Notes under the pieces: generated by a model
What the model saw: the letters and a program-made list of their open reading frames with translations, nothing else
What the model was told of the DNA's origin: nothing
The model's database searches: none
Shown: in pieces, positions 1-7,962 of the stretch
Layout: every line of letters begins with the position of its first letter
How positions within the stretch are numbered: the stretch's first letter is position 1
Made by a program: the position numbers and the translations under genes
Assembly: GCA_018398765.1 (NCBI GenBank)
Contig: JAHBMJ010004952.1
Coordinates: forward strand, 64,001 to 75,774
DNA length: 11,774 nt
Source of the DNA: Chromera velia
Taxonomy: Eukaryota; Sar; Chromeraceae
Reading direction: 5' to 3'

Positions 1-302
1 GAGGATGTACGAAGGAAGGGACACGAACACACATGCACATGCAACCACCCCGACCTGAGGATGTACGAAGGAAGGGACACGAACACACATGCACATGCAA
101 CCACCCCGACCTGAGGATGTACGAAGGAAGGGACACGAACACACATGCACATGCAACCACCCCGACCTGAGGATGTACGAAGGAAGGGACACGAACACAC
201 ATGCACATGCAACCCCCCCGACCTGAGGATGTACGAAGGAAGGGACACGAACACACATGCACATGCAACCACCCCGACCTGAGGATGTACGAAGGAAGGG
301 AC
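1..302. repeat. 56-bp tandem minisatellite, about 5.4 copies
   Basis: Five full 56-bp copies start at 1, 57, 113, 169 and 225, and a 22-nt partial copy covers 281-302. Copies are essentially identical; the only change I see is A to C at 215 in copy 4. The array abuts the last visible exon of the minus-strand WD40 gene, so on that strand it lies in an intron or at its donor boundary. Read on the minus strand, each unit carries a pyrimidine-rich run ending in CCTCAG followed by GTCGGG, so each unit contains a candidate acceptor and a candidate donor. The array is cut by the window edge, so the true copy number is unknown. Confidence 0.97.
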
Positions 303-2289
303 TTATTGCCGCCGAACTCCCCAGAGTCTTTGTCGAAGACCCGCACGGCCCCGTCAACGCCGCAAGAGAGGAAGCAGTCTCCGAGAGGGTGCACCTCCAG
401 CTGGGAAATTCTGCGCGCACACACATACATATACTTACATACATACATACACGCACGGAGATTGTCTGCGATGTTTGGATGCTCCCATTCTCGTGATTCA
501 GTTGGTCGACGCACGCACGCACGCACGGACAAGTGGAAGCAGAGGAGTCACAGAAGACCAGTAACCAAAAGGAGAAGAAAGGGACTTCAACGAAGGAATG
601 GTAGGCAAAGTGACGCAAAATCTGTCCTTCAAACAAACAGACAGAGAGAGAAAGCATGTCTGAAAAATGCTCACTCAATAAAAGACGAATGGAGGAAACT
701 TTATCGAAAGAAAAAGGATACTGAGGGTCCATCTGTATCGAAAGAAAAAGGATACTGAGAAAGGATACTGAGGGTCCATCTGTATCGAAAGAAAAAGGAT
801 ACTGAGGGTCCATCTGTGTCGAAAGAAAAAGGATACTGAGAAAGGATACTGAGGGTCCATCTGTATCGAAAGAAAAAGGATACTGAGGGTCCATCTGTAT
901 CGAAAGAAAAAGGATACTGAGGGTCCATCTGAACAGAATTGTCCAAAAAAAGCGGTGCAACGAGGTCGTGCAAAGTAAGGAAGGGACAAATGACTGCACA
1001 CTCCGATCGGCTGACCGTGCTCCCGTCTTAAAACACCGGGTAAACTGGCACGTGTAGAGGTCAAGTTCGCGTAGGGATGCTGCGGTAATAGAATGAATGA
1101 AGAGGGGGATACAAAAGTGCACACACACACATGCAGATATCTAGTCAGACACTCGAACAAGGGACGACAGAGAGGCGTAGCACGAGAAGCACTCGAAGAA
1201 AGCAGAGCAGAATCGAAGCGGACGACGGCAAAGAAGTAAACGGATCTCTTCAGAGCATCTCACTCACTCGACACCTGCCTGCCTGAGCTCAGATCTTTTC
1301 GATACCCTCACAAGTTGCGCGTCTTTCTCCGAACTGGGGCCGACCAACAGCTCCAAACACAAAATCAATAGGTGTCGGTCTTTTTTATCATACAAAAAGA
1401 AGTTGTACGTTTTTCTTGATTCTCCTTGAAGTACTCACGTTGTTGCATTCCCGGAGCCTTTCCCAACAGTCCGTTGCCTACCCCCCGCTTGAGTGTGGCG
1501 CCTATTTCAGGCTCCCCTGCGACAATGACGGTGGGGTGCGAGCGTCGGGACCACTTCGCGGCAGAGACCCCGTACTCACTGTCCAGGATTCTCTTTCGGC
1601 AGCTGCATGCACAAACGGAGAAAGTGAGAATATGAATTGCCGCAACGGCGTTCTTGTTGGCAGCAAAAAGTTCCCATTCGGAGTCGAGGAGTGCCAATAC
1701 ACACACATGCTGTACAAACAGTTTCTTTTTCTTCACTCCATCCGCCCTAAGCTCAGCAAGTAAGAGTGGGGAAGGAACTCAAATAAAGCCAAAGAAGAAA
1801 AAGGAAGAAAATTCTCCACGCAGAGCTACTCTGAGTAGGGAAGACATTTCAGGGAGGGGGGTGGGTGCAATTGTGTCACTAGAGCCCCCAGCTGACTGAC
1901 TGCGCCCCCTCTGCCCCAATAGAGAAGAGGCAGATGGTTTCGTCATCGGAAGAGCTCAAGAGGAAATCCCCCGAGCTATTCCAGTCCAGGTCGTTCACAG
2001 CCTTCGAGTGGAGCTTGAGGGAAGCGCAAACCCCGTACCTGCACACACACAGAGAGGATCACACGATCACAAGCGCACTACCCACTATATATGCACAGAG
2101 CCTCAGATGCTCTAGGAGCACTTGGGAGACGCGGGGTAGAAGTCAGCTGGGCCTTCATACTCAACATTCAGGAAAGGAGCAGCTGAAGTCGTTGTCAAAA
2201 AGAGAAAGGAAAGCAGAAAACAAGGAACAGGCAGACGTCTTCGAGCTGGAAAGCCTGACTCACTTTCCTGTGGGGGTGTCGATCATCAT
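303..2289 (-). CDS. WDR82/Swd2-like WD40 protein, five exons, 3' part beyond window
   Basis: WD40-repeat protein resembling WDR82 (yeast Swd2), known as a SET1/COMPASS H3K4-methyltransferase subunit and a partner of the transcription-termination phosphatase complex; a nuclear role is inferred. Exons on the minus strand: 2289-2264, 2038-1901, 1602-1439, 1079-1016 and 410 to about 303. All four junctions keep phase (2, 2, 1, 2). Start is ATG at 2289 (or 2286); an in-frame stop lies upstream, and the N-terminal length before the first blade matches WDR82. Visible WD40 signatures are DFLLSSSDDETICLF (exon 2), KRILDSEYGV (exon 3), LRELDLYTCQFTRCF (exon 4) and GDCFLSCGVDGAVRVFD (exon 5). Their order and spacing follow WDR82 (SSSDDDSIVLYD, KRTLYSKKYGV, TIRYLSLHDNKYIRYF, FISGSLDKTIRLWD). 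An extra segment of about 20 residues, rich in Gly and Lys, sits at the end of exon 3. About 166 residues are visible, roughly half the family's usual length of about 310. The donor of exon 5 is uncertain. Confidence 0.85.
509..528. repeat. (GCAC)n microsatellite in intron
   Basis: Short run of GCAC units inside the long intron (1015-411) of the minus-strand WD40 gene. A (CA)/(TACA) run at about 418-453 lies just before the exon at 410 on the coding strand. No other content is recognised between 411 and 700. Confidence 0.8.
716..932. repeat. 34-bp minisatellite with an 81-bp higher-order unit
   Basis: 34-bp units start at 716, 763, 797, 844 and 878, and a partial copy covers 912-932. A 13-bp truncated unit (GGATACTGAGAAA) sits at 750-762 and again at 831-843. 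The array therefore has an 81-bp higher-order period (34+13+34) at 716-796 and 797-877. One copy has GTGTC in place of GTATC. It lies in the 605-nt intron between exons 4 and 5 of the WD40 gene. The long minus-strand frames through it are repeat artefacts. Confidence 0.95.
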
Positions 2290-2686
2290 TTTGCCCTTAA
2301 TTCTTGTCTTGAGGAGGGAGTGGATTCCTTCAGACCCCTTCCAGGCAGAGAGAAGTCAGGGGAGCTCCCAGGGAGACGGAGACGGAGACGGCGACGCAGG
2401 CTGGAGATCTATGCATGGAAAGGCCGAAAGACGCCCGACAGAGTCAAAACAGAACAGACAATTGGACAAGACAGGAAGGCCGTTTTCTGACTCACAGGCG
2501 TCACGTAAATGTGACCATAAACGATCGGAGTGTGTCCGACTATGTCCGACTTCTTCAGAGCTGGGCGTTGTCTGACAATGATTTGCCTGATTTTGTAAGA
2601 TCAAACGCCGCCGCGGGGTCTGAGAGGGCACTCAGGAAAAATTTCCAGCTAGATTTTTTTTTCGTTGGTCATTTGTGTGTCATTTG

Positions 2687-2710
2687 TGCATGCATGCATG
2701 CATGCATGCA
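2687..2710. repeat. (TGCA)6 microsatellite
   Basis: Six perfect TGCA units, a self-complementary run, in the divergent intergenic region. It is followed by three GGATCGAT words within about 35 bp. Confidence 0.95.
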
Positions 2711-3022
2711 CACCGATAGGATCGATATAGGATCGATATGGATCGATGGGTCCAATTAATACGCACGCGCTCGCCCGGGGCACATTTGAATCGATCGATC
2801 GTCCATGCATTGTCGACGTCCACGCAACCGTACATCCGACGTCGAAGCAGACAACTGCATGCAGACTTCGAGGCTAACGAAGAATTGTGACAATTGACAT
2901 GCATGCAGGCAGGCATGCTTTAACTCTTACACACTGAAGTGGCTTCGATTCCCTCAGACAGTGTCCGCGGACTCAATCCACGATATTCAGGCGGTCGACC
3001 AGACTGAGCTTGGACGACGAGA

Positions 3023-3052
3023 AGAACAGAACAGAACAGAACAGAACAGAAC
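3023..3052. repeat. (AGAAC)6 microsatellite
   Basis: Six perfect 5-bp AGAAC units, about 120 bp upstream of the start of the plus-strand cysteine-rich gene. Confidence 0.95.
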
Positions 3053-3171
3053 ACACTGAACAGAGCTGACAGCTCACAGACCATTGGGGGTCTCCTGCAG
3101 AGAAGGAGTCCTTGATCATTTCCATTGCATTTGAAAGCACAGATCAACATAGCCGGACTGCGGTTCACACG

Positions 3172-3854
3172 ATGGACAAGTGCGGTATTGGAAAGCCAGA
3201 CGGAAATGTGACTTACAGCTTCATCTTCAAGACTGTCTTTCTCTTCTCGCTGGTGAATCTGTCACCCCATTGCTCGGCTGTTCGCCCCACCAATTCACAG
3301 GCTCTGGTCGGAGGTGCACCCAATTTTCTGCAGACGCTTATGCAGGCAATGCCCACTCACGACAAATGCTGCAAACAGGATGACGGCAACATGTATTGCA
3401 AACTGACCAAATCTGGCGATACTGTGGCGTGCCCCAAGGGCTTTACGAAACAGGAAAATTCGACAAAGGGAAGTGGAAGACAGAGGAAGGGGCAGAGGCA
3501 GTGGACAAACTCTGGTGCCAGCGGCCTGTTGAGGACACCCAAAAAGAGAACTGTCCCGGCAGGATTTGTTGCCAGGTTCAAGGGCAGAATCCAACATTGG
3601 AGGACCCAAAAGGTATGTTCACAAGCGATCCTTGTCCGAGTGGAACGAAGAAGCAGGTAGATCAATTGCAGTGCACGTTTGTGTACAGACCGAATGGCCG
3701 AGAGGGGTACGAGATGGACAGAGAGGCCGACGGGACACCGAAAAGATCATACCGGTTGGGCGTCGAACTGCCTCCTGGTTTCGATTGTCCAGCCGACGAT
3801 GCCATTCTCCCCCTTGGAGTCAGGATGGCCCCCGATTGCCCGCGCGGGGCCTGA
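3172..3854 (+). CDS. Secreted cysteine-rich protein with one frame break
   Basis: Family not recognised. From ATG 3172 a short polar N-terminus is followed by a hydrophobic stretch (YSFIFKTVFLFSLV) and a likely signal-peptidase site after HCSA, so the product is probably secreted. The mature part has clustered cysteines (DKCCKQDDGNMYC, ENCPGRICCQ, DPCPSG, FDCPADD, PDCPRG), suggesting a disulfide-rich domain. Coding quality moves from the start frame to the frame one base back between about 3393 and 3446; the neatest join is at ACPKGF/YETGKF near 3444. The second frame then runs open to TGA at 3852-3854, giving about 227 residues in total. This fits one missing base (mutation or assembly error). 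No canonical slippery heptamer is present. An in-frame upstream ATG exists at 3112, but 3172 better fits a signal peptide. A GTATGT word at 3612 could be a donor, but reading through it keeps the cysteine pattern. Confidence 0.6.
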
Positions 3855-3877
3855 GGGACTCATTAAGAAGTTGGGAG

Positions 3878-3903
3878 CCCGCCCTTCGGCAGGGGATGGC
3901 GGG
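3878..3903 (+). other. GC-rich hairpin after the stop codon
   Basis: CCCGCC at 3878-3883 pairs with GGCGGG at 3898-3903 across a 14-nt loop, about 25 nt past the stop of the cysteine-rich gene. It is probably part of the 3' UTR; function unknown. Confidence 0.45.
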
Positions 3904-4021
3904 ATAAGCCCATGAAGGCGAGTCCTTCGCAAGTCTTTTGGAAAATTCGACTTTTCCGGGGCTTGTCTTGAGATAATAATTAAGAAGAAGCCAGATGTAT
4001 GAATGGGAAAAGAATTGACAA

Positions 4022-4114
4022 GAATGTGTGAAAGGAAGCCATCAGGAGGTGTGAAAAGAAGCGAAAAGGAGGTGTGAACGACAACGATAAGAAGGTGTGA
4101 TCGGAAGCGTAAGA
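4022..4114. repeat. Imperfect 23-bp tandem repeat, four copies
   Basis: Four degenerate units start at 4022 (24 nt), 4046, 4069 and 4092. They share a core like GAGGTGTGAANNNAAGCG with drift between copies. It lies in the sequence following the cysteine-rich gene, where no gene is recognised between 3855 and 4430. A frame at 4156-4422 is Arg/Lys-rich with no recognisable domain and is not called. Confidence 0.8.
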
Positions 4115-4927
4115 AGAGGAGAAAGGCTGCCGGACGGCAAGTCCAGATCGGAGCAGTGCTCCACGTGGGCGGCCCGACTCAAGCGTCAAAAACCGAACCC
4201 AATCTCCCTGAAAAGGCCGTTAGAATTGAATCCGATCGCACCGAAACACGCAGAAAAGGAAACAAAAGGAAGAAACGGAAACCAAGGGTAAGACAGAGAA
4301 GGGAGAGTGTTATCAGTAGAAGCTGCCACAGCAGTCACGAGGATGTATGGCCATACTGCATGGCCACGTCACAAGAGCAGAACAAAAAACACAGTAGCCG
4401 GTGGACGAAGTCGTTGTATTAAGGTTGTTTTAGATCGCTGACAGATCGGGACAGTCTATAGAGTACAGAGGTCTACAGGTGCGCACTGCTATAGGTGTAC
4501 TGACATTAGAAGACACCCAGGAACTTGAAGACACTAGACTAGACACTAGATCGAAAAGACCAAAAAGAATAAAAAGAATTGTAGGTGAAATAATTGTATT
4601 TCAATAAAATATTGGACTAAAAAATTTATTCTTTTAATCAATTGTGTTTGTCATTAGGTTAGTCATTCAGAAATGTTAGTGAATGTCACTTTATAAACTG
4701 GCTAAGACTATTTGACTAAAATTCAATAAAAATTGCCAGTTTGTGTTAAAATGATACATGAATATTCTAAACTCAAATGCAGAACTTAGCCTTTCCATTA
4801 TCATTATATATTATTATCAGTGGCATTTAGTCAGTTTATGACTCTATGATGAATTTCAATATATCGGACTTCCAAAAAAGAGGTAATCTTTTTCTTTCTT
4901 CTGATTGTCTGACGCTACAAAGGATAC

Positions 4928-4953
4928 AAAAGAGTCTTTAAAAAGACTCTTTT
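4928..4953. repeat. Perfect 12-bp stem palindrome
   Basis: AAAAGAGTCTTT (4928-4939) and AAAGACTCTTTT (4942-4953) are exact reverse complements separated by AA. This gives a near-perfect 26-nt palindrome in AT-rich DNA. Confidence 0.95.
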
Positions 4954-5324
4954 AAATTCTCTAAACGATAATGACCATTGCAGCTTCTGTTGCTTCCTCG
5001 AAACATGAACCATGAATGCCCAAAGGCGTGCAAGCAGACTTTCAGCCAGACCTTCACTGAGTCACAAGGATCTTGAAAGTTCCTTTTTACCTATTTTTTG
5101 GGGCCATCGGTGCACAGTGCAACCGTTATACTAACTGAACGAAGGAATTTCACAGTGCACATCATGCAGTAACTAGGGTATTTCACTTTGATGGAGGTGT
5201 ACTAGGTTTTATAGTAAAAAACCTTACAGAAAAACAGTTTTTAGACATTTTTTTAAATAGATTCTTAGCTCAATTTTACTAAAAAGTCATTTGAACACAT
5301 AATCACATATAAAATCCTTGGTTT

Positions 5325-5410
5325 AGCAAGGTTATATTAGGTTAAGGGTAGGTTTAGGGGTCGTTACTAATGAAGGTTTGGATACCAGGTTATAGAACCT
5401 TCATTTTAAC
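5325..5410. repeat. Degenerate GGTTA-type repeat block with hairpin
   Basis: The block is rich in GGTTATA/GGTTAAG/GGTTTAG words. It contains AATGAAGGTT (5369-5378) and its exact reverse complement AACCTTCATT (5396-5405), extendable with a one-base bulge through CGTTA/TAACG. The 13-mer ATACCAGGTTATA (5382-5394) recurs at 6328-6340, so this belongs to a dispersed family. Confidence 0.75.
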
Positions 5411-5561
5411 GTTATCATCTTTTGAAACCTGCTTAAACCTGCCAATACCAGTATTAACATAGTATAAACTAGCCTCAAACTGTTCAAAACAAACTTAAAA
5501 CTGATGATTTGACTCTTCAAAACTGTTATTGAGATACTTTGTCTCGGTAAGCTAGGTAGTC

Positions 5562-5994
5562 ATGCATACGGAAAAACATTGTCAAATGAATACAGTTGGA
5601 GAGGGAGAGGCTTCGGGCAGTGGGACTACAGCTCCGTCTCCAAACGGGAAGGGTTCCGACGGGCGGGTGCGGGTAGAGGTACCTGGTTGGGGAAAATTAT
5701 TTGCTCTTTTCTTCTGCTTATATGTTTTTGCAGGACGAAAAGCTGCATGCTGATCGGGTGACGCGTTTGACATACAAGCCTCGATTTCGTCATGTTTTGC
5801 CAGAGAGGGGGGACTATTCTATTGCGGGAGGGGATGTTGTTGCTTGCAGGTGGGAAAGCAGTGATAGCAGTATGAAAGAGTGGTTTGTCAGCAAAGTTTT
5901 GGACTTAATTGATCCATCTGATGTGCACTTGACAACAAAAAAAAGAAGAAGTTTGAGGGTGTCTCGGTCCCGACTCTTAGATTGCCCTTGTTGA
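5562..5994 (+). CDS. Small two-exon protein with Tudor/SH3-barrel-like pattern
   Basis: Family not firmly recognised. Exon 1 is 5562-5678 (alternative in-frame ATG at 5586). A 55-nt intron at 5679-5733 has donor AG/GTACCT and a clear acceptor (GTTTTTGCAG). Exon 2 is 5734-5994, ending at TGA. The junction is phase 0 and the product is about 125 residues. The N-terminal part is low-complexity Gly/Ser/Thr; the C-terminal part has GGDVVACRW, KEWFVSKVLDLIDPSDVHL and a basic KKRR patch. The spacing (hydrophobic pair, W, six to ten residues, W-F-V-x-x-V-L) recalls Tudor/SH3-like barrels, but this is pattern-level inference only. The intron also lacks an in-frame stop for most of its length, so an unspliced frame runs to 5753. 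An eight-base A run at 5937-5944 could hide a frame error. Confidence 0.5.
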
Positions 5995-6259
5995 AGAGAA
6001 TGCCGCATTTTCCACTCGTATCATTTCATATGAACGAGTTTCTTCTTCAGATGAGACAACAGAGTTCAAACCGCTTTTATTCCATCGCACGTTAACGCCG
6101 AGAACTGACCACACACCCCTTTCTGCTGTTTTTTTCTGGTTGTATTCAGTAGTTTTGGTTGGGGGGTGGGTAACGGTGAATAACGACGAGCTTGCTTGCA
6201 CAGAAAGTCAGTTTAATGATATGATTGAGCGTGAAAGTGATGAAAAGGATGAAAGCTGA
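5981..6259 (+). other. Start-less open frame after the 5562 gene
   Basis: A 92-codon open stretch in another frame begins right after an in-frame TAG (5978) and ends at TGA 6257-6259, without an early ATG. Parts look protein-like (ISYERVSSSDETTEF near the start, SQFNDMIERESDEKDES at the end). It could be the continuation of the preceding gene after a frame break or a missed intron, or an unrelated exon. An acceptor-like TTGTATTCAG lies inside at about 6140-6149. Confidence 0.3.
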
Positions 6260-6325
6260 AGGAGAGTTGAGTTATATGGTTTTGAAATCATGTCTGCTGG
6301 TGTTAATGAAGTGATTTGAAGCAGG

Positions 6326-6380
6326 GTATACCAGGTTATATAAGGTTTAGGTAGGTTAAGTGTTAGGTTACATAACGATG
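6326..6380. repeat. Second GGTTA-type repeat block
   Basis: Contains ATACCAGGTTATA (6328-6340), identical to 5382-5394. It is followed by AAGGTTTAGG, TAGGTTAAG and TAGGTTACATAACG words. The upstream flank (TTAATGAAG, about 6303) also resembles the 5369 flank, so the two blocks look like diverged copies. Confidence 0.7.
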
Positions 6381-6391
6381 TTTTACTACTC

Positions 6392-7719
6392 TTAGAACCA
6401 TAATGCGTGTGTGAGTGAGTCTGCATGCATATGTGAGTATGACCCCCGACACAACCACATGACCATTGCATGCCATCTTTTTCCGTCAACCCCTTTGCTA
6501 GCCCCTTTGACTGACAATGAATGGCATGAAAAAGAATATGAATCTCCGTGTGGATGAAAGTAAAAAAAAAGAAAATGAATCTCCGTGTGGATGAAAGCAG
6601 TGGGCTGATCAACCTGCTGTCCCTTATTTTGTGACTTTTTGTTCCCTTCCCTCGACCGTTTGATGCCTCTGTCTTGTCTTCTTACTGAGTCAGACTCCCT
6701 CACTGACTGACTAACTAACTTACCGACCTGCTGCTGTGCCATGTCTGACTGGTTCTCATCTTGCTGCTGGTCGCTCTTGATCGGCTCCCGCGGCCAGGGG
6801 ACCTCGGCGCCGCCCTCACAGTCATACCGGAGAATCTGGTTGCAACGCCCGCGCTCGGCGTATCCGGGTCCGAGGAACTCACCTGCAGACACTTGGAAGT
6901 GACTGTCACTTGGAAGTCATTTCTATGAACCTCCTGGCTCCCTCTCTGCCTTGTTCTCTATTTGTTCACTCTCTCCTGTTTTCTTTTTTTTTCTATAGTA
7001 AGAGGAGCAGAATCTTTGAAAAAGTAGTCTGCATCAGGTGTCAAAACGAATTGTCTATGCCATTCAATTCCAACTGACCAGGCATGTCGATGGCGATTCC
7101 TCCATCAGGCCCCTTCTCGAATTCGTCATCGAAGCAAAGTTTCTGCATACATGTATTCATTTCCATGCAGAATATATTCATTTTTATTACATACGCTCCC
7201 TAAAAAAAATCTGTATGAAAATGAATACATGCTCCATCAGGCCCCTTCTCGAATTCATCGTCGAAGCACAACTTCTGCATAATGCATACAGGGCTTTCGA
7301 TAAGAAGCTAGGAGGATATTAAAAATGTGGAACTATACAAGAAAAGAAACAGAGGACACAAAAAAAAAGCCTTCCACAAAAAGCACGAGGAGTGGGGGTT
7401 CCAGGACTAATCTCATGACTCCATGACGTGACCAGTTGTACAAAGAGACTGCAGGCCCCTTGACGCCGGGAGAGCAGAAAGTTGAGTGTTACTCTATGAG
7501 TGAGACAAGGAAAGAATGCGCTGTTTTTCATGGCTGAAAGGACACTTCATGCACTGTGTGTCAGAATTTAGTCCACCGACCTCACTGAAGTTGATTCTGT
7601 CGTTGACCTTCTCAAGAAACTTGGGGGTACACGAGTTTTCGATTTCCCCCACCAGCTGCATGCGAGCGAGACCTAGGGCCTCGCACTCTGGAGTGTGTAT
7701 TGGGTTATATGTGAAGTTC
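6392..7719 (-). CDS. Multi-exon gene of unknown function with a duplicated exon
   Basis: Family not recognised. Inferred exons on the minus strand: 7719-7581, 7142-7079, 6882-6724 and a weaker terminal exon 6510-6392 ending in TAA. Junction phases agree: 0 (donor GTCGGT), 1 (donor GTCAGT), 1 (donor GTAAGT). The acceptors at 7142 and 6882 are CAG; the first exon begins after TTTTTAAGTTAG. Protein-like segments include ARMQLVGEIENSC, PKFLEKVNDRINFSE, LCFDDEFEKGPDGGIAIDM, FLGPGYAERGRCNQILRYDC and a Gln/Asp-rich tail (DQQQDENQSDMAQQQ). Translation may start at ATG 7661, or an upstream exon may be missing, since the first exon opens with a single base of a split codon. A second copy of the acidic exon lies at 7274-7231 and might replace 7142-7079. 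Exon-like GC content contrasts with the AT-rich introns. Confidence is good for the middle exons and low for both ends. Confidence 0.55.
6538..6597. repeat. 23-bp perfect direct repeat in intron
   Basis: The 23-mer beginning ATGAATCTCCGTGTGG occurs at 6538-6560 and, identically, at 6575-6597, separated by an A-rich spacer. It lies in the putative intron 6723-6511 of the minus-strand gene. Confidence 0.95.
7100..7278 (-). repeat. Tandem exon duplication (two about 47-bp copies)
   Basis: Segments 7100-7146 and 7232-7278 are copies 132 bp apart with five substitutions. On the minus strand both encode KLCFDDEFEKGPDG. The differences are AAA/AAG, CTT/TTG, GAT/GAC and GAC/GAT, all synonymous. Each copy is preceded by a CAG acceptor. 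The downstream copy continues into GIAIDMP before its donor. The upstream copy has a possible donor T/GTATTC at 7231/7230, which would also leave phase 1. Confidence 0.8.
7150..7231. repeat. 17-bp inverted repeat between the duplicate exons
   Basis: CATGTATTCATTTCCAT (7150-7166) and ATGAAAATGAATACATG (7215-7231) are reverse complements with one mismatch and a 48-nt loop. On the minus strand one arm covers the possible donor of the upstream exon copy. The other arm sits just before the acceptor of the downstream copy. Confidence 0.9.
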
Positions 7720-7854
7720 CTAACTTAAAAATATATTTTTTTCTGAAAATCTAGATAGTTTGCTAATTGTACAGGTGAACTAAGTCGAGTTACATCAAAA
7801 AAACACATTTTTACAGTATAGGTCTTCAGGTCACATAAAGTTACCCCCCTTAAA

Positions 7855-7955
7855 GTCATGTCCCTTAGCTGGGTTACAAGTTACAAGGTTACGGACCCTT
7901 TTGTAAACATGTAGGTTCAGCTTGTAACCGAGGCTCTCTAGGGTGTAACCTTATG
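7855..7955. repeat. Third GGTTA-type block
   Basis: GGGTTACAAG, GTTACAAGG, GGTTACGG and the opposite-strand words TTGTAACC and TGTAACCTTA lie within about 100 bp. It resembles the blocks near 5330, 6330 and 8605. Confidence 0.5.
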
Positions 7956-7962
7956 AAACCGC

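Larger units (their letters stand above)
2290..3171. promoter_or_regulatory. Divergent intergenic region, putative bidirectional promoter
   Basis: About 880 bp separate the WD40 gene start (minus, 2289) from the secreted cysteine-rich gene start (plus, 3172), so both genes read outward from here. It holds a (TGCA)6 run at 2687-2710, GATCGAT-rich stretches at about 2719-2750 and 2790-2801, further TGCATGC words near 2856 and 2900, and (AGAAC)6 at 3023-3052. I see no convincing TATA box. Promoter function is inferred from position only. TGCATGCA is a known ApiAP2-bound motif in apicomplexans, which would matter only if this organism is an alveolate. Confidence 0.4.
4430..5561. other. AT-rich region without a recognisable gene
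   Basis: Base composition shifts abruptly to AT-rich after about 4430. No ORF of interest and no exon-like segment was found on either strand. Contents are a short GACACTAGA repeat near 4531-4553, poly-A-like AATAAA words (4604, 4727), two strong hairpins and a GGTTA-rich block from about 5325. It could be intergenic or the relic of a mobile element. Confidence 0.6.

Noticed and set aside
1-302. CRISPR array
   Set aside because: Units are head-to-tail identical 56-mers without variable spacers, in eukaryotic-style sequence.
201-758. 185-codon plus-strand frame
   Set aside because: It runs through the 56-bp array, microsatellites and the 34-bp array. Its Arg/Lys/Ser-rich composition is repeat-driven, and the real coding signal here (410-303) is on the other strand.
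675-1160. Minus-strand frames of 161 and 90 codons with repeated Phe/Ser-rich peptide
   Set aside because: They are translations of the 34-bp minisatellite; the only supported exon inside is 1079-1016 in another frame.
1416-1763. Plus-strand frames at 1416-1763 and 1426-1635
   Set aside because: They overlap exon 3 of the WD40 gene on the opposite strand, whose homology and splice phases are decisive.
1934-2575. 213-codon plus-strand frame
   Set aside because: It is a shadow of WD40 exons 1-2 plus intron sequence, with no recognisable domain.
3442-3450. Programmed -1 ribosomal frameshift
   Set aside because: No X-XXY-YYZ heptamer or convincing downstream pseudoknot is visible. A missing base is the simpler explanation.
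3295-3665. Minus-strand frames opposite the cysteine-rich gene
   Set aside because: They are antisense shadows; the signal peptide and cysteine pattern are on the plus strand.
4156-4422. 88-codon Arg/Lys-rich frame
   Set aside because: There is no start context, domain or splice support. Composition follows local A/G richness.
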